Positions 17,411-28,284 of a DNA stretch of 64,000 nt are shown here, piece after piece. The notes below the pieces were generated by a model. The model did no database searches, was not told the origin of the DNA, and saw only the letters and a program-made list of their open reading frames with translations. A program made the translations under genes and the position numbers. Origin of the DNA: Alloactinosynnema sp. L-07 (GTDB taxonomy: Bacteria > Actinomycetota > Actinomycetes > Mycobacteriales > Pseudonocardiaceae); the NCBI RefSeq assembly GCF_900070365.1, contig NZ_LN850107.1, forward strand, positions 7,316,001 through 7,380,000, given 5' to 3'. Within the stretch, counting starts at the first letter, position 1; each line of letters starts with the position of its first letter.

Positions 17411-17820
17411 TCGGTCGCGATCCCCACCACGTCGACCTTGCCGACACTGTGCGCGCGCAGCCAGTCCGCCAGCGCCACCCCACCCGGGCCGACGCCCTCG
17501 AAGCCCGAGTACGCCGCGGCGTGCGCGCCCTTGGAGAAGACGGCCTCGATGCCCGAGACGTCCAACTCCGGGTGGAACGACGCGCCCGGCGTGCCCGCCA
17601 CACAGTGCACGGGCCACGAGTTCACGAAGTCGGGCTCCGCGCTGAAGTGCGCGCCCGGGTCGAGGTGGTAGTCGCGGGTGGCGACCACGTGGTCGTAGGA
17701 CGAATCGGCGATATGCGCGCTGATCGCCCGCGCGACCGCCGCGCCGCCCGCGACCGGGAGGGAGCCGCCCTCGCAGAAGTCGTTCTGCACGTCCACCACG
17801 ATCAGCGCGGTCCGGTCCAT
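17248..17820 (-). CDS. pncA: Nicotinamidase
   Basis: Deamidates nicotinamide to nicotinate for NAD salvage (and activates pyrazinamide in mycobacteria). At 190 residues the full isochorismatase-fold protein is present: catalytic Asp in V-V-D-V-Q-N-D-F, Lys in V-F-S-K-G, and Cys in A-T-D-H-C-V. The metal site is D-Y-H-x5-H. ATG 17820 with AGGGG upstream is preferred to the longer frame beginning at 17865. It follows pncB by 10 nt on the same strand. Its last ~54 codons overlap the 3' end of wecB on the opposite strand. Confidence 0.94.
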   Translation of the reverse strand: MDRTALIVVDVQNDFCEGGSLPVAGGAAVARAISAHIADSSYDHVVATRDYHLDPGAHFSAEPDFVNSWPVHCVAGTPGASFHPELDVSGIEAVFSKGAHAAAYSGFEGVGPGGVALADWLRAHSVGKVDVVGIATDHCVRATAMDAARDGFSTTVLLDLTAGVAAATTESALTTLREAQVGLVGEPKVG

Positions 17821-17830
17821 TTCGACACCC

Positions 17831-19126
17831 CTAGTTGACGTAGACGGTCGGGATCGCGGGGTCACCCGCGGAGAGCTTGAGGCCCTCCCACGGCAGGCTC
17901 ACCAGGCCATGGCGCACCCGCTGCCTGCTGTCCTCCAGCGTGGGCAACCCGTCGACCGGTTGTCCACCGCGCATCAGAGGGATCTGGAGCGGCCGATCGT
18001 GCTCGCCGATCTCCGGCTGGTCACCGGCGGCGAGGTAGACGACCTCCTCCAGCGCCGTGCCCGTCGGCTTGTGCCTGCGCAGCGCCAGCTTGGCGCCGCC
18101 GCGAGACTCCTTGTGCGAGCTGCGCTTGGCCACCGGGCGGCCGTCGACCTCCACGAGCTTGTAGACCATGCCCGCGGTCGGTGCGCCCGAGCCGGTGACC
18201 AGCGAGGTGCCCACGCCGTAGGCGTCGACCGGCTCGGCGCGCAGCGCGGCGATGGCGTACTCGTCGAGGTCGCCGGAGACCACGATCCTGGTCTGTGTGG
18301 CGCCGAGGGCGTCGAGCTGCTCGCGGGCCTGCCTGGCCAGGATGCCGACATCGCCGGAGTCGATCCTGACGGCGCCCAGCGCCGTCCCCGCGACCTCGAC
18401 CGCGGTGGCGATGCCCTGGGTGATGTCGTAGGTGTCGACCAGCAGCGTCGTGCCCGCGCCGAGGGCGGCGACCTGCGCCTCGAAGGCGGCCTTCTCCGAG
18501 TCGTGCAGCAGGGTGAACGCGTGCGCGCAGGTGCCGCTGGTCGGGATCGCGAACGTGCGGCCTGCCTCCAGGTTCGACGTGGTGGTGAACCCAGCGATGT
18601 ACGCGGCGCGGGCGGAGGACACCGCGGCCTGCTCGTGGGTGCGGCGCGAGCCCATCTCGATGATCGGCCTGCCGTTGGCCGCGCCCGCCATCCGGGCGCC
18701 CGCCGACAGGATCGCGCTGTCGTGGTTGAGGATCGACAGGACCAGCGTCTCCAGGACCACCGCGTCGGCGAACGTGCCGCGCACGGTCAGGATGGGCGAC
18801 CCGGGGAAGTAGAGCTCGCCCTCGGGGTAGCCGTCGACGTCGCCGGAGAACCGGTACTCGGCCAGCCAGTCCAGCGTGTTCGCGTCGACCACGGCGGTCT
18901 CGCGCAGGTGGCGCAGCTCGTCGTCGCCGAAGCGGAACGCGCCGATCTCGTCGACGACCCGCCGCGTGCCGCCCACCACGCCGTAGCGCCTGCCGTCGGG
19001 CAGCCTGCGGGCGAAGGTCTCGAACACGCAGGTCCGGTCGCCCGTGCCGTCGGCCAGCGCCGCGGCCAGCATGGTCAGCTCGTAGTGGTCGGTGAGCAGC
19101 GCGCTGCTGCGGGCGATCCCTGGCAT
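17831..19126 (-). CDS. pncB: Nicotinate phosphoribosyltransferase
   Basis: Converts nicotinate plus PRPP (with ATP) to nicotinate mononucleotide, the step after PncA. The 431-residue protein begins at ATG 19126, giving L-T-D-H-Y-E-L-T-M near the N-terminus as in homologues; the open frame upstream to 19303 reads through the divergent promoter region. Typical blocks include E-M-G-S-R-R-T-H-E, A-G-F-T-T-T-S-N-L-E-A, the phosphate-binding R-I-D-S-G-D and G-V-G-T-S-L-V-T. It is first in the pncB-pncA operon and divergent from clpS (about 100-bp spacer), as in the Rv1330c/Rv1331 arrangement of M. tuberculosis. Confidence 0.95.
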   Translation of the reverse strand: MPGIARSSALLTDHYELTMLAAALADGTGDRTCVFETFARRLPDGRRYGVVGGTRRVVDEIGAFRFGDDELRHLRETAVVDANTLDWLAEYRFSGDVDGYPEGELYFPGSPILTVRGTFADAVVLETLVLSILNHDSAILSAGARMAGAANGRPIIEMGSRRTHEQAAVSSARAAYIAGFTTTSNLEAGRTFAIPTSGTCAHAFTLLHDSEKAAFEAQVAALGAGTTLLVDTYDITQGIATAVEVAGTALGAVRIDSGDVGILARQAREQLDALGATQTRIVVSGDLDEYAIAALRAEPVDAYGVGTSLVTGSGAPTAGMVYKLVEVDGRPVAKRSSHKESRGGAKLALRRHKPTGTALEEVVYLAAGDQPEIGEHDRPLQIPLMRGGQPVDGLPTLEDSRQRVRHGLVSLPWEGLKLSAGDPAIPTVYVN

Positions 19127-19227
19127 GGCGGTGAGCTTAGGGCGTGTCCGGCCGTGTGATCGCGAGTACTCCGATCGAATGAAGATCCGCCGCACTCGCG
19201 CGCGGCGGACATGCCACCATTGTCGCC

Positions 19228-19527
19228 ATGACCGCCCCCGTCGACATGGAGCAGAGCGAGGCCACATCGGCCGGTGCCGAAGTGGTCTCTGAGGACAGAC
19301 CATGGCAGACGGTCGTCTGGAACGACCCGGTCAACCTGATGTCCTACGTCACCTATGTCTTCCAGAAGCTGTTCGGCTACAGCCGCGACAAGGCGACCAA
19401 GCTGATGCTCGACGTGCACCACGAGGGCAAGGCCATCGTGTCAGCGGGGAGCAAGGAGACGATGGAGGGTGACGTGGCACGGCTGCACGCCGCCGGGCTC
19501 TGGGCGACCATGGAACACCAGTCGTGA
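19228..19527 (+). CDS. clpS: ClpS adaptor for N-degron substrates
   Basis: A 99-residue adaptor that delivers proteins with destabilising N-terminal residues to ClpC/ClpP. Core motif [13 protein letters not shown] (with the Asn-Asp pair that binds the N-terminal residue) and the following L-M-L-D-V-H-H-E-G are intact. A disordered N-terminal extension of ~25 residues precedes the fold. ATG 19228 is used. The stop overlaps the next start by 4 nt, so it is coupled to the DUF2017 gene, in the order of Rv1331-Rv1332. Confidence 0.95.
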   Translation: MTAPVDMEQSEATSAGAEVVSEDRPWQTVVWNDPVNLMSYVTYVFQKLFGYSRDKATKLMLDVHHEGKAIVSAGSKETMEGDVARLHAAGLWATMEHQS

Positions 19528-20084
19528 AACCGTGGAAGCGCAAGGGTGACAAGGTCTACGGCGACCTCGACAAGCAGGAGGCCGCCGTGCTGCGCGGCCT
19601 GGTCTCCCAGATCGACGACATGCTCAAGGCGCGTATCGAGGAGACCCCGCAGGACGAGTTGGCCGAGCTGACCGGCATGCGCACCGGCCCGACCACCTCG
19701 CCGGACGATCCGGTGCTCTCCCGCCTGCTGCCCGACTTCCACCGGCTCGACGACGACAACCCGAGCAAGGAGGACCTCGACTCGGCCGCGGTCCTGCGCT
19801 CGCTGCACGAGCCCGCGCTGCTCGACCTCAAGACCGGGGTCGCGGGCGTCGTCCTCGACACCTGCCCGATGTACGGCGGGCAGGTCAAGCTGTCGGTGGA
19901 GCAGGCCGACGCGTGGCTCTCGGCGCTCAACGACGTCCGGCTGGCCCTGGGCACCGCCATCGACATCTCCGAGGACATGCCGGACGAGCTGCCCGACGAC
20001 GACCCGCGCAGCCCGCACCTGGCCGTCTACCACTGGCTGACCTGGGTACAGGAGTCACTGGTCCAGGCGCTGGCCGAGGGATGA
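19524..20084 (+). CDS. aosR: DUF2017 protein, AosR-like
   Basis: A 186-residue DUF2017 protein syntenic with Rv1332 of M. tuberculosis, named AosR, reported as an actinomycete redox-responsive factor that works with an alternative sigma factor to induce mec-cysO-cysM. Here those three genes lie 1 kb downstream in the same direction. The sequence is acidic and helical, with [10 protein letters not shown] as the only cysteine site I see, so a disulfide switch within one chain is not obvious in this copy. GTG 19524 overlaps the clpS stop, and its own stop overlaps the next start (ATGA). Confidence 0.85.
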   Translation: MKPWKRKGDKVYGDLDKQEAAVLRGLVSQIDDMLKARIEETPQDELAELTGMRTGPTTSPDDPVLSRLLPDFHRLDDDNPSKEDLDSAAVLRSLHEPALLDLKTGVAGVVLDTCPMYGGQVKLSVEQADAWLSALNDVRLALGTAIDISEDMPDELPDDDPRSPHLAVYHWLTWVQESLVQALAEG

Positions 20085-21031
20085 ACGCGATCACCGACGT
20101 GCCCGGGGTCCTAGTCGGGCACCACCACCGGGTCGGTGACGGCTGGGCGACCGGGACGACGGTCGTGCTGCTGCCCGAGGGCACCGTCGGCGGCGTCGAC
20201 GGCCGCGGGGGAGCGCCGGGCACCCGCGAGACCGACCTGCTCGCCCCGGAGAATCTGGTCGACCGGATCGACGCGGTCTGCCTGTCCGGCGGCAGCGCCT
20301 ACGGCCTGGCCGCGGCCGACGGCGTCATGCGGTGGCTGTCGGAGCGCAACCGGGGCTACCGAGTGGGAGTCAACGCGCACGAGGTGGTGCCGATCGTCCC
20401 CGCCGCGGTCCTGTTCGACCTGCCGCGCGGCGACTGGGGCAACCGGCCGACCAGCGACTTCGGCTACACGGCGTGCTCGGCGGCGTCCACCACCGTCGCG
20501 CAGGGCACGGTCGGCGCGGGCGCGGGCGCCCGGGCGGGGTCGCTCAAGGGCGGCATCGGAACGGCGAGCGCGCGGGTGGGGGAGTTCACCGTGGGCGCGC
20601 TGGCCGCGGTCAACGCCCGTGGTGAGGTCATCGATCTGGCCAGCGGGACCCCGTGGGCGCAGGACCTCGGGCTGCCCGGCGAGTTTCCAGAGCCGCCCGG
20701 ACGGGCCGCTGACCTGGGCGTCGTCGCCTCCGACCTCAACACGACCATCGGGGTGGTGGCCACCGACGCGGCCCTCGACAAGGCCCAGTGCCGCCGCCTG
20801 GCGATGTCGGCGCAACTCGGCATCGCCCGGGCGGTCCGGCCGTCGCACTCGCTGTTCGACGGCGACACCGTCTTCGCCGCGGCGACCGGTGCCCGCGCGG
20901 TCGCGTCGCCCCTGGAACTGGACGCGCTCTACGCCGCCGCGGCCGACGTGTTCGCCCGCGCGGTGGTGCACGGTGTGTTGGCGGCCACGACCGTCGGGGA
21001 TCTGCGCTCCTACCAGGACGTCTGGGCCTGA
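20081..21031 (+). CDS. P1/S58 family peptidase (DmpA-like)
   Basis: A 316-residue N-terminal-nucleophile hydrolase of the DmpA/ThnT family. These are made as an inactive precursor and cleave themselves before the nucleophile; here D-L-N-T-T-I-G-V-V-A-T is the expected site, giving alpha and beta chains. The N-terminal part has I-T-D-V-P-G-V-L-V-G-H and L-S-G-G-S-A-Y-G-L, both typical. It corresponds to Rv1333, and the physiological substrate in actinobacteria is unknown. ATG 20081 overlaps the DUF2017 stop. A small intergenic region (~63 bp) separates it from mec. Confidence 0.9.
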   Translation: MNAITDVPGVLVGHHHRVGDGWATGTTVVLLPEGTVGGVDGRGGAPGTRETDLLAPENLVDRIDAVCLSGGSAYGLAAADGVMRWLSERNRGYRVGVNAHEVVPIVPAAVLFDLPRGDWGNRPTSDFGYTACSAASTTVAQGTVGAGAGARAGSLKGGIGTASARVGEFTVGALAAVNARGEVIDLASGTPWAQDLGLPGEFPEPPGRAADLGVVASDLNTTIGVVATDAALDKAQCRRLAMSAQLGIARAVRPSHSLFDGDTVFAAATGARAVASPLELDALYAAAADVFARAVVHGVLAATTVGDLRSYQDVWA

Positions 21032-21094
21032 ACCGGGCGGACGTGCGAACTCTCACAGACTGGGAGTGGGTCATCCACCACGTAGGATGGAGGT

Positions 21095-21556
21095 GTGTTG
21101 CAGATCCGCCGAGACCTAGTGGACGCGATGGTGGCGCACGCCCGTCGCGACCACCCGGACGAGGCGTGCGGCGTGATCGCGGGCCCTGAGGGAACCGACC
21201 GCCCCGAGCGGTTCATTCCCATGCTCAACGCGGCCCGGTCGCCGACGTTCTACGAGTTCGACTCGACCGACCTGCTCAAGCTCTACCGCGACATGGCTGC
21301 CAAAGACGAGGTGCCCGTGGTCATCTACCACTCGCACACCGCCACCGAGGCCTATCCGTCGCGCACCGACGCGAAGATCGCCGCCGAGCCCGAAGCACAC
21401 TACGTGCTCATCTCGACCCGCGACCCGCACGAACACGAGCTGCGCTCGTTCCGCATCGTCGACGGCCTCATCACCGAGGAGCCCGTCGAGGTCGTCGAGT
21501 CCTACCGGTTCGCCCACACGGGCCCGGACGACTTCACTGAGCCCAGCGCTCTGTGA
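21095..21556 (+). CDS. mec: JAMM metalloprotease Mec (CysO-cysteine hydrolase)
   Basis: A 153-residue zinc isopeptidase that frees cysteine from the CysO-cysteine adduct. The JAMM site is complete: Glu23, then H79-S-H81 and S89-x-x-D92 in Y-H-S-H-T-A-T-E-A-Y-P-S-R-T-D. GTG 21095 has GGATGGAGG upstream; TTG at 21098 is also possible. It is the first gene of mec-cysO-cysM (Rv1334-1336 order). Given the extra dipeptide at the end of CysO here, Mec could also trim the CysO precursor. Confidence 0.93.
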   Translation: MLQIRRDLVDAMVAHARRDHPDEACGVIAGPEGTDRPERFIPMLNAARSPTFYEFDSTDLLKLYRDMAAKDEVPVVIYHSHTATEAYPSRTDAKIAAEPEAHYVLISTRDPHEHELRSFRIVDGLITEEPVEVVESYRFAHTGPDDFTEPSAL

Positions 21557-21561
21557 CTTAA

Positions 21562-22878
<1,317 letters not shown>

Positions 22879-22879
22879 C

Positions 22880-23218
22880 TCAGCCCACGTCGATCATCTG
22901 GCGCAGCACGAACCGGACGTTCTCGATCTCGGAGTCCAGCAGCCGCGCGGGATGACGGCGGACAAGTCGGTTCACGCTCACGGACTTGATCTGGTCGCAC
23001 ATCGCGAACGAAGGTCGACCGAGGTCGACGGCAGGATGGAACGGCAGGCCTCGGTCGGTGGTCGTGCATGGCAGGACAATCGCCAGCCGATTCGGCAGCT
23101 CGCAAGCCAGGGTCGTGCCCACCACGATCGCCGGGCGCTGCCCGGCCTGCTCCCGGCCGACTTGTGGGTCGAAGTCGACCCACCACACTTGCCATGGAGC
23201 GAGGGTGCGAGCGGTCAC
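22880..23218 (-). CDS. MazF/PemK-type endoribonuclease toxin
   Basis: A 112-residue type II toxin of the MazF/PemK fold, expected to cleave mRNA at short sequences. Features are W-W-V-D-F-D-P at the start, Q-R-P-A-I-V-V-G after the first strand, L-P-C-T-T-T-D-R and C-D-Q-I-K-S-V (the conserved D-Q-I/V-R-T/S region). GTG 23218 overlaps the antitoxin stop (GTGA), so the pair is coupled with antitoxin first. It is convergent with cysM and absent from the mycobacterial order, so it is probably an acquired module. Confidence 0.88.
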   Translation of the reverse strand: MTARTLAPWQVWWVDFDPQVGREQAGQRPAIVVGTTLACELPNRLAIVLPCTTTDRGLPFHPAVDLGRPSFAMCDQIKSVSVNRLVRRHPARLLDSEIENVRFVLRQMIDVG

Positions 23219-23439
23219 TCTTCGACCACCGCATCGGTGTCGGCCATTGTCGCCGCCTCAGCCGCGTATGCGCCCGCGGCATCCGGGTCAGCGGCCAGCC
23301 GCGCCAACGCCACCCGCGTCGCGTGCTCGAACAGAACGATTCGCAGCGCCTCGTCGAGACTCACGCCGCCCAGTTCGTTCTCGGCGATCCTGGCTAACGC
23401 GTCCCGATTGCTCGCCGAAACTCGCATGCTCGTCTGCAT
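23215..23439 (-). CDS. Antitoxin partner of the MazF-like toxin
   Basis: A 74-residue protein read from ATG 23439 (the frame is open to 23475). The N-terminus M-Q-T-S-M-R-V-S-A-S-N-R-D-A-L-A-R-I-A looks like a ribbon-helix-helix or short DNA-binding strand-helix domain. The C-terminus is acidic (T-M-A-D-T-D-A-V-V-E-E), typical of the toxin-neutralising tail. Its stop overlaps the toxin start. Autoregulation through the upstream 60 bp is expected, but I see no clear operator. Confidence 0.78.
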   Translation of the reverse strand: MQTSMRVSASNRDALARIAENELGGVSLDEALRIVLFEHATRVALARLAADPDAAGAYAAEAATMADTDAVVEE

Positions 23440-23498
23440 ACATCCAGTATGCACGCGACGGTTCAGGTCGTCCAACCGGTGGGCGTAGGTTTGTCCCC

Positions 23499-23963
23499 GT
23501 GATTGAGATCGAACGAGTCGGCCGCGTCAACGCCCCGATATCCGACGTCTGGACCGTCGTCTCCGACGCCAACCGCGCACCCGACTGGTTCAGCTTCGCC
23601 GACCGCACCGACGTCATCGAAGGCACCGGCGTCGGGCAGCGCCGGACGCAGCACGGGCGATGGGACGGCAAGCGGTCAGAGATCGACCAGGAGATCATCG
23701 AGTTCATCCCCGACAAGCTCATCGCCTGGAAGCACACCGCCGAGCGCCTCAACGGCAAGCCTGCCCCCGTCTACTCGTCCTCCTCCGTCTTCCGCATAGA
23801 GCTGGAGCCGGACGGCGACGCCACCATCGTCCGCCTCCGCACCCTCCAGCAGCCCGCGGACACCCTCCGCAAGATCGCCATGAAACTCTTCGGCACCCGC
23901 GACATCACCCGTCGCATGGAGGACTCCCTGCACCGCCTGCGAAGCGCCGTGGACGGCTCGTGA
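23499..23963 (+). CDS. SRPBCC (START-like) family protein
   Basis: A 154-residue START/Bet v1-like fold protein. The N-terminus I-E-I-E-R-V-G-R-V-N-A-P-I-S-D-V-W-T-V-V-S-D is the standard opening of polyketide cyclase/dehydrase-type SRPBCC proteins, and a long C-terminal helix follows (T-R-R-M-E-D-S-L-H-R-L). GTG 23499 is the start, just after the divergent antitoxin promoter. The stop overlaps the next gene by 4 nt. These proteins bind hydrophobic ligands; the ligand is unknown. Confidence 0.85.
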   Translation: MIEIERVGRVNAPISDVWTVVSDANRAPDWFSFADRTDVIEGTGVGQRRTQHGRWDGKRSEIDQEIIEFIPDKLIAWKHTAERLNGKPAPVYSSSSVFRIELEPDGDATIVRLRTLQQPADTLRKIAMKLFGTRDITRRMEDSLHRLRSAVDGS

Positions 23964-24682
23964 AGGTCATTGGCCTGCTCGGCGGCATGAGCTGGGAATC
24001 CTCGATCGAGTACTACCGCATCGTCAACGAGCGAGTCCGCGAACGCCTCGGCGGGCTGCACTCCGCGCACTGCGTCCTCTACTCCGTCGACTTCGCCGAG
24101 ATCGAGCGCATGCAGGTCGAAGGCCGCTGGGACGACGCGGCCGAGGTCCTCAACTCCGCCGCCGCCACGCTCGTCGAGGCAGGCGCGGAGATCGTCGTTC
24201 TCTGCACCAACACCATGCACAAGGTCGCCGACCGCATCGATGTCCCCCTGCTCCACCTGGCCGACACGACCGCAGCCGCCGTACGCCGTACGGGAATCAC
24301 GAGCGTCGGGCTGCTCGGCACCGCCTTCACCATGGAGCAGGACTTCTACACCGGCAGGCTCGCGAGCCACGGTCTCGACGTCCTGGTCCCCGACGCCGAC
24401 GACCGTGCGACCGTGCACCGAGTCATCTACGACGAACTCGTCCAAGGCGTCGTCCGGGACGAGTCGCGGCAGGCCTACCGTGACGTCATCACTCGGCTGG
24501 TCGAGCGCGGCGCGGCGGGGATGATCTTGGGCTGCACCGAGATCGAACTGCTGGTCAGCCAGGCCGACAGCCCGGTTCCGGTCTTCCCGACCACCCGCCT
24601 GCACGCCGAACTCGCCGTGGACATCGCGCTCGGGGACGACCTCAGGGTTTCACCCGATCCACAACCCCGTTCCAGCCCGTAA
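23960..24682 (+). CDS. Aspartate/glutamate racemase family protein
   Basis: A 240-residue Asp/Glu racemase superfamily enzyme that would invert amino-acid stereochemistry with two cysteines. Both are present: V-L-C-T-N-T-M-H and L-G-C-T-E-I. The N-terminus I-G-L-L-G-G-M-S-W-E-S-S matches the YgeA-like aspartate racemase subgroup rather than MurI. GTG 23960 overlaps the SRPBCC stop, forming a two-gene unit. A separate glutamate racemase (murI) lies 640 bp downstream, so the two racemases are not redundant in family. Confidence 0.88.
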   Translation: MKVIGLLGGMSWESSIEYYRIVNERVRERLGGLHSAHCVLYSVDFAEIERMQVEGRWDDAAEVLNSAAATLVEAGAEIVVLCTNTMHKVADRIDVPLLHLADTTAAAVRRTGITSVGLLGTAFTMEQDFYTGRLASHGLDVLVPDADDRATVHRVIYDELVQGVVRDESRQAYRDVITRLVERGAAGMILGCTEIELLVSQADSPVPVFPTTRLHAELAVDIALGDDLRVSPDPQPRSSP

Positions 24683-24692
24683 CCTCGACGGT

Positions 24693-25325
24693 GTGAGCAC
24701 TCAGCCAGCCCGCAGCCAAGGTCGCGTCGTCCCGGCGAACCTGCCCCAGGCCGCCATCGTGGTCGCAGGGTTCGCCGTCCTGCTCTACCTCATCGAGCTC
24801 CTCGACGTCATCCTCCCCGCCGACCTCGACCAGAACGGCATCGTCCCGCGCAGCCTCGGCGGCCTCGACGGCATCCTGTGGGCGCCGCTGCTGCACGCCG
24901 ACTGGGGCCACCTGATCGGCAACACGATCCCGCTGCTGGTGTTCGCCTTCCTCGCGATGGCCAACGGCCTGGCCCAGTGGGCCGCGGTCACCGCCACCAT
25001 CTGGGTCGTCTCCGGCGTCGGTGTCTGGCTGAGCGGCAACAGCGACACCGTCACCGTCGGCGCGTCCGGGCTGTGCTTCGGCTGGCTGGCGTTCCTCCTG
25101 GTCCGCGGCATCTTCAACCGCAGCCTGCTGCAGCTGGGCGTCGCGGCCCTGCTGTTCCTGTACTGGGGATCGATGCTCTTCGGCGTCCTGCCCGGCGACC
25201 CCCACATCTCCTGGCAGGGCCACCTGTTCGGCGCCGTCGGCGGCATCCTGGCCGCCTGGCTGGCCGCGGTCGCGACCAAGTCGACCGCCGCCGAGAAGCC
25301 CGCGCCCGGTACGTTCACGGTGTGA
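24693..25325 (+). CDS. Rhomboid family intramembrane serine protease
   Basis: A 210-residue polytopic membrane protein with six hydrophobic segments. The catalytic dyad is Ser125 in V-G-A-S-G-L-C-F-G and His177 in [11 protein letters not shown]; the histidine-asparagine oxyanion region [10 protein letters not shown] is also present. It corresponds to Rv1337. GTG 24693 is 10 nt after the racemase stop, and its own stop overlaps murI (GTGTGA). Confidence 0.93.
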   Translation: MSTQPARSQGRVVPANLPQAAIVVAGFAVLLYLIELLDVILPADLDQNGIVPRSLGGLDGILWAPLLHADWGHLIGNTIPLLVFAFLAMANGLAQWAAVTATIWVVSGVGVWLSGNSDTVTVGASGLCFGWLAFLLVRGIFNRSLLQLGVAALLFLYWGSMLFGVLPGDPHISWQGHLFGAVGGILAAWLAAVATKSTAAEKPAPGTFTV

Positions 25326-26122
25326 CCGTCCAGGCCCCGATCGGCATCTTCGACTCCGGCGTCGGCGGGCTCACCGTCGCGCGCGCCATCCTCGACCAGC
25401 TGCCGCACGAGCGGCTGCGCTACGTCGGCGACACCGGCAACGGCCCCTACGGCCCACTGCCCGTCGCCGAGGTCAGGGCGCACGCGCTGGCGATCGCCGA
25501 CCGGCTGGTCGAAGACGGCGTGAAGATGCTGGTCATCGCCTGCAACACCGCCTCCGCCGCGTGTCTGGCCGACGCGCGGGAGCGCTACCGCATCCCGGTG
25601 GTCGAGGTCGTCGTCCCCGCCGTGCGTCGGGCGGCGTCGGTGTCGAAGACCGGCCGGATCGGCGTCATCGGCACCGCGGGCACGATCCGCTCGCGCGCCT
25701 ATGACGACGCGTTCGCCGCCGCCCCCAGCGTCAAGGTGACCAGCTCCGCGTGCCCCCGGTTCGTCGACTTCGTCGAGCGGGGCGTCACCAGCGGCCGCCA
25801 GATCCTCGGGCTCGCGCAGACCTATCTGGAGCCGCTGCAGGAGGCCGACGTCGACACCGTCGTCCTCGGCTGCACGCACTACCCGCTGCTGACCGGTGTC
25901 CTGCAGGTCGTCATGGGCCAGGACGTCACCCTGGTCTCCAGCGCCGAGGAGTGCGCCAAGGACGTCTTCCGCGTGCTCGCCGAGCACGACCTGTTCGCCG
26001 AGGACGCGGGCGAGCCGGTGCACGAATTCATGGCGACCGGCCCCGCCGAGCCATTTCATCGTCTGGCACGCAGATTCCTGGGGCCGGAATTGGCGGCTAT
26101 TGCTCCATTGGCTCATCAGTGA
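25322..26122 (+). CDS. murI: Glutamate racemase
   Basis: Makes D-glutamate for peptidoglycan. The 266-residue protein starts at GTG 25322, overlapping the rhomboid stop. Key motifs: [13 protein letters not shown] (N-terminus), V-I-A-C-N-T-A-S-A (first catalytic Cys), [10 protein letters not shown] (second Cys). Genomic order matches Rv1338. Confidence 0.97.
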   Translation: MTVQAPIGIFDSGVGGLTVARAILDQLPHERLRYVGDTGNGPYGPLPVAEVRAHALAIADRLVEDGVKMLVIACNTASAACLADARERYRIPVVEVVVPAVRRAASVSKTGRIGVIGTAGTIRSRAYDDAFAAAPSVKVTSSACPRFVDFVERGVTSGRQILGLAQTYLEPLQEADVDTVVLGCTHYPLLTGVLQVVMGQDVTLVSSAEECAKDVFRVLAEHDLFAEDAGEPVHEFMATGPAEPFHRLARRFLGPELAAIAPLAHQ

Positions 26123-26157
26123 TCGCGCCGGGCGCTTCGCTGTGACAGGCTGCCGAG

Positions 26158-26931
26158 GTGCTGCTGACCGTCCTCGGCTGCTCGGGGAGCATCCCCGGCC
26201 CGAATGCCCCCGCGTCCGGATACCTGCTGTCGGCTGAGGGATTCCTGCTCGGAATCGAACTCGGCAACGGCACGTTCGCCGCGCTGCAGGCCGTCGCCGA
26301 CCCGTTCGCACTCGACGCGCTGCTGTTCTCACATCTGCACGCCGATCATTGTGCGGATTTCTCCGCGCTGTCGGTTTTGCGGCGTTATCACCCGGATCCG
26401 CCGCATGATCCCCGGGAGCGCAAACTCGCCGTGCACGCGCCATCGGCGGCGCCGGAGCGGTTCGCCGCGGCCTACGCGACCGACGACGCCGACCGGATGA
26501 TCACCGACCTGTCCGATGTGTACGACTTCCAGACGCTGCGGCCCGGAAAGATCCACATCGGACCGTTCGAGATCGTGGTGGCCGCCGCCGCGCATCCCTG
26601 TGAGGCCTTCAGCTTCCGCATCAGCCACGGCGGCCGCTCCCTGGCCTACACCGGCGACACCGGCGTCACCGACGCCCTCGACGACCTGGTCGACGGCGTC
26701 GACGTCCTGCTCGCCGAGGCGTGCTGGACCCACGCGCCGGGGCAGCGGCCGGTCGACCTGCACCTCTCCGGCACCGAGGCGGGCCAGTTGGGCACCGCGG
26801 GCGGCGTCGGCCGCGTGCTGATCACCCACATCCCGCCATGGACCGACACCGACGCCGTGATGGCCGAGGTCCGCGCCGCGTACGACGGCGAAGTGATCCT
26901 GGTCGAACAGGGGTGTGTGTACGACATCTAG
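26158..26931 (+). CDS. MBL-fold hydrolase, Rv1339-like (cyclic nucleotide phosphodiesterase candidate)
   Basis: A 257-residue metallo-beta-lactamase-fold protein with S-H59-L-H61-A-D63-H64 as the metal motif, then [13 protein letters not shown] and L-I-T-H-I-P. It is the syntenic equivalent of M. tuberculosis Rv1339, reported to hydrolyse cAMP. Conserved clustering with murI, rph and rdgB suggests a link to nucleotide metabolism. Start at GTG 26158 gives [10 protein letters not shown] as in homologues. Confidence 0.88.
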   Translation: MLLTVLGCSGSIPGPNAPASGYLLSAEGFLLGIELGNGTFAALQAVADPFALDALLFSHLHADHCADFSALSVLRRYHPDPPHDPRERKLAVHAPSAAPERFAAAYATDDADRMITDLSDVYDFQTLRPGKIHIGPFEIVVAAAAHPCEAFSFRISHGGRSLAYTGDTGVTDALDDLVDGVDVLLAEACWTHAPGQRPVDLHLSGTEAGQLGTAGGVGRVLITHIPPWTDTDAVMAEVRAAYDGEVILVEQGCVYDI

Positions 26932-26941
26932 GCTCTGCGTC

Positions 26942-27688
26942 GTGGCGAGAAGCGATGGCAGGAACGACGACCAGCTCCGGGACATCAAGCTCACCCGGGG
27001 CTACCAGGACTGGCCCGCGGGCTCGGTGCTCGTGGAGTTCGGCAAGACCAGGGTGCTGTGCGCGGCGAGCATCGGCGACGGGGTTCCGCGCTGGCGCAAG
27101 GGCTCCGGGCTCGGCTGGGTCACCGCCGAGTACGCGATGCTGCCCTCGGCGACCAACACCCGTAGTGACCGCGAGTCGGTGAAGGGCCGCGTCGGCGGCC
27201 GCACGCACGAGATCAGCAGGCTCATCGGTCGCTCGCTGCGCGCGTGCATCGACCTCGGGGCCCTCGGCGAGAACACGATCCACCTCGACTGCGACGTCAT
27301 CCAGGCCGACGGCGGCACCCGCACCGCGGCGATCACCGGCGCCTACGTCGCCCTCGCCGACGCGATCACCTGGTTGGCCGCCGCGGGCAAACTGGCCGAC
27401 CCGCAGCCGCTGTCGTGCGCGGTGTCGGCGGTCAGCGTCGGCGTCGTCGGCGGTCGGGTCCGGCTGGACCTGCCCTACGAGGAGGACGTGCGCGCCGAGG
27501 TCGACATGAACGTCGTGGCCACCGACGTCGGCACGCTCATCGAGGTCCAGGGCACCGGCGAGGGCGCGACCTTCGCCCGCTCCACCCTCGACCAGATGCT
27601 CGACTACGCCCTGCAGGGCTGCGTCGAGCTCAACCGGATCCAGGCCGAGGCGCTCGCCGCGCCCTACCCCGGCACCCTCCCGTCATGA
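26942..27688 (+). CDS. rph: RNase PH
   Basis: Phosphorolytic 3'-5' exoribonuclease that trims tRNA 3' ends. 248 residues. Typical N-terminus [11 protein letters not shown], then [25 protein letters not shown] and [17 protein letters not shown] 26942 is chosen over the upstream open frame because homologues begin with A/S-R-x-D-G-R. Its stop overlaps rdgB (ATGA). Confidence 0.96.
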   Translation: MARSDGRNDDQLRDIKLTRGYQDWPAGSVLVEFGKTRVLCAASIGDGVPRWRKGSGLGWVTAEYAMLPSATNTRSDRESVKGRVGGRTHEISRLIGRSLRACIDLGALGENTIHLDCDVIQADGGTRTAAITGAYVALADAITWLAAAGKLADPQPLSCAVSAVSVGVVGGRVRLDLPYEEDVRAEVDMNVVATDVGTLIEVQGTGEGATFARSTLDQMLDYALQGCVELNRIQAEALAAPYPGTLPS

Positions 27689-28278
27689 CCCGGGTCCTGC
27701 TGGCCTCGCGCAACGCGAAGAAGCTCGCCGAGCTGCGCCGGATCCTGGTCGACACGGGCATCGAGATCGTCGGCCTCGACGACGTCGAGCCGTTCCCCGA
27801 CGCGCCCGAGACCGGTGCGACGTTCGAGGAGAACGCGCTGGCCAAGGCCCGAGACGCGGCGGCGGCCACCGGTCTGCCCGCGGTCGCCGACGACTCCGGC
27901 ATCGCGGTCGACGCGCTCAACGGCATGCCGGGCGTCCTGTCGGCCCGCTGGTCCGGCAAGCACGGCCAGGACCAGGCCAACCTCGACCTGGTCCTGGCCC
28001 AGCTGACCGACGTCCCCGACGAGCGGCGCGGTGCCGCGTTCGTGTGCACCGCGGCGCTCGTGGTGCCGTCGGGGCCCGAGACCGTCGTCCGCGGCGAGTG
28101 GCGCGGGAGGCTGGTCCGGTCCGGCCGGGGCGAGAACGGGTTCGGCTACGACCCGATCTTCGTCCCCGACGGCGACACCCGGACGTCAGCCGAACTGGAG
28201 CCCGCGGAGAAGGACGCCCAGTCCCACCGCGGCCGCGCTCTGGCGCTGCTCCTGCCGCACCTGCGCGACCTCGGCTGA
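27685..28278 (+). CDS. rdgB: XTP/dITP pyrophosphatase (non-canonical NTPase)
   Basis: Removes ITP, dITP and XTP from nucleotide pools. 197 residues, ATG 27685 overlapping the rph stop. Signature [10 protein letters not shown] at the N-terminus, [19 protein letters not shown] and F-G-Y-D-P-I-F are intact. It is the last gene of the conserved block (Rv1341) and ends six bases from a convergent DJ-1 gene. Confidence 0.97.
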   Translation: MTRVLLASRNAKKLAELRRILVDTGIEIVGLDDVEPFPDAPETGATFEENALAKARDAAAATGLPAVADDSGIAVDALNGMPGVLSARWSGKHGQDQANLDLVLAQLTDVPDERRGAAFVCTAALVVPSGPETVVRGEWRGRLVRSGRGENGFGYDPIFVPDGDTRTSAELEPAEKDAQSHRGRALALLLPHLRDLG

Positions 28279-28284
28279 TCCCGC

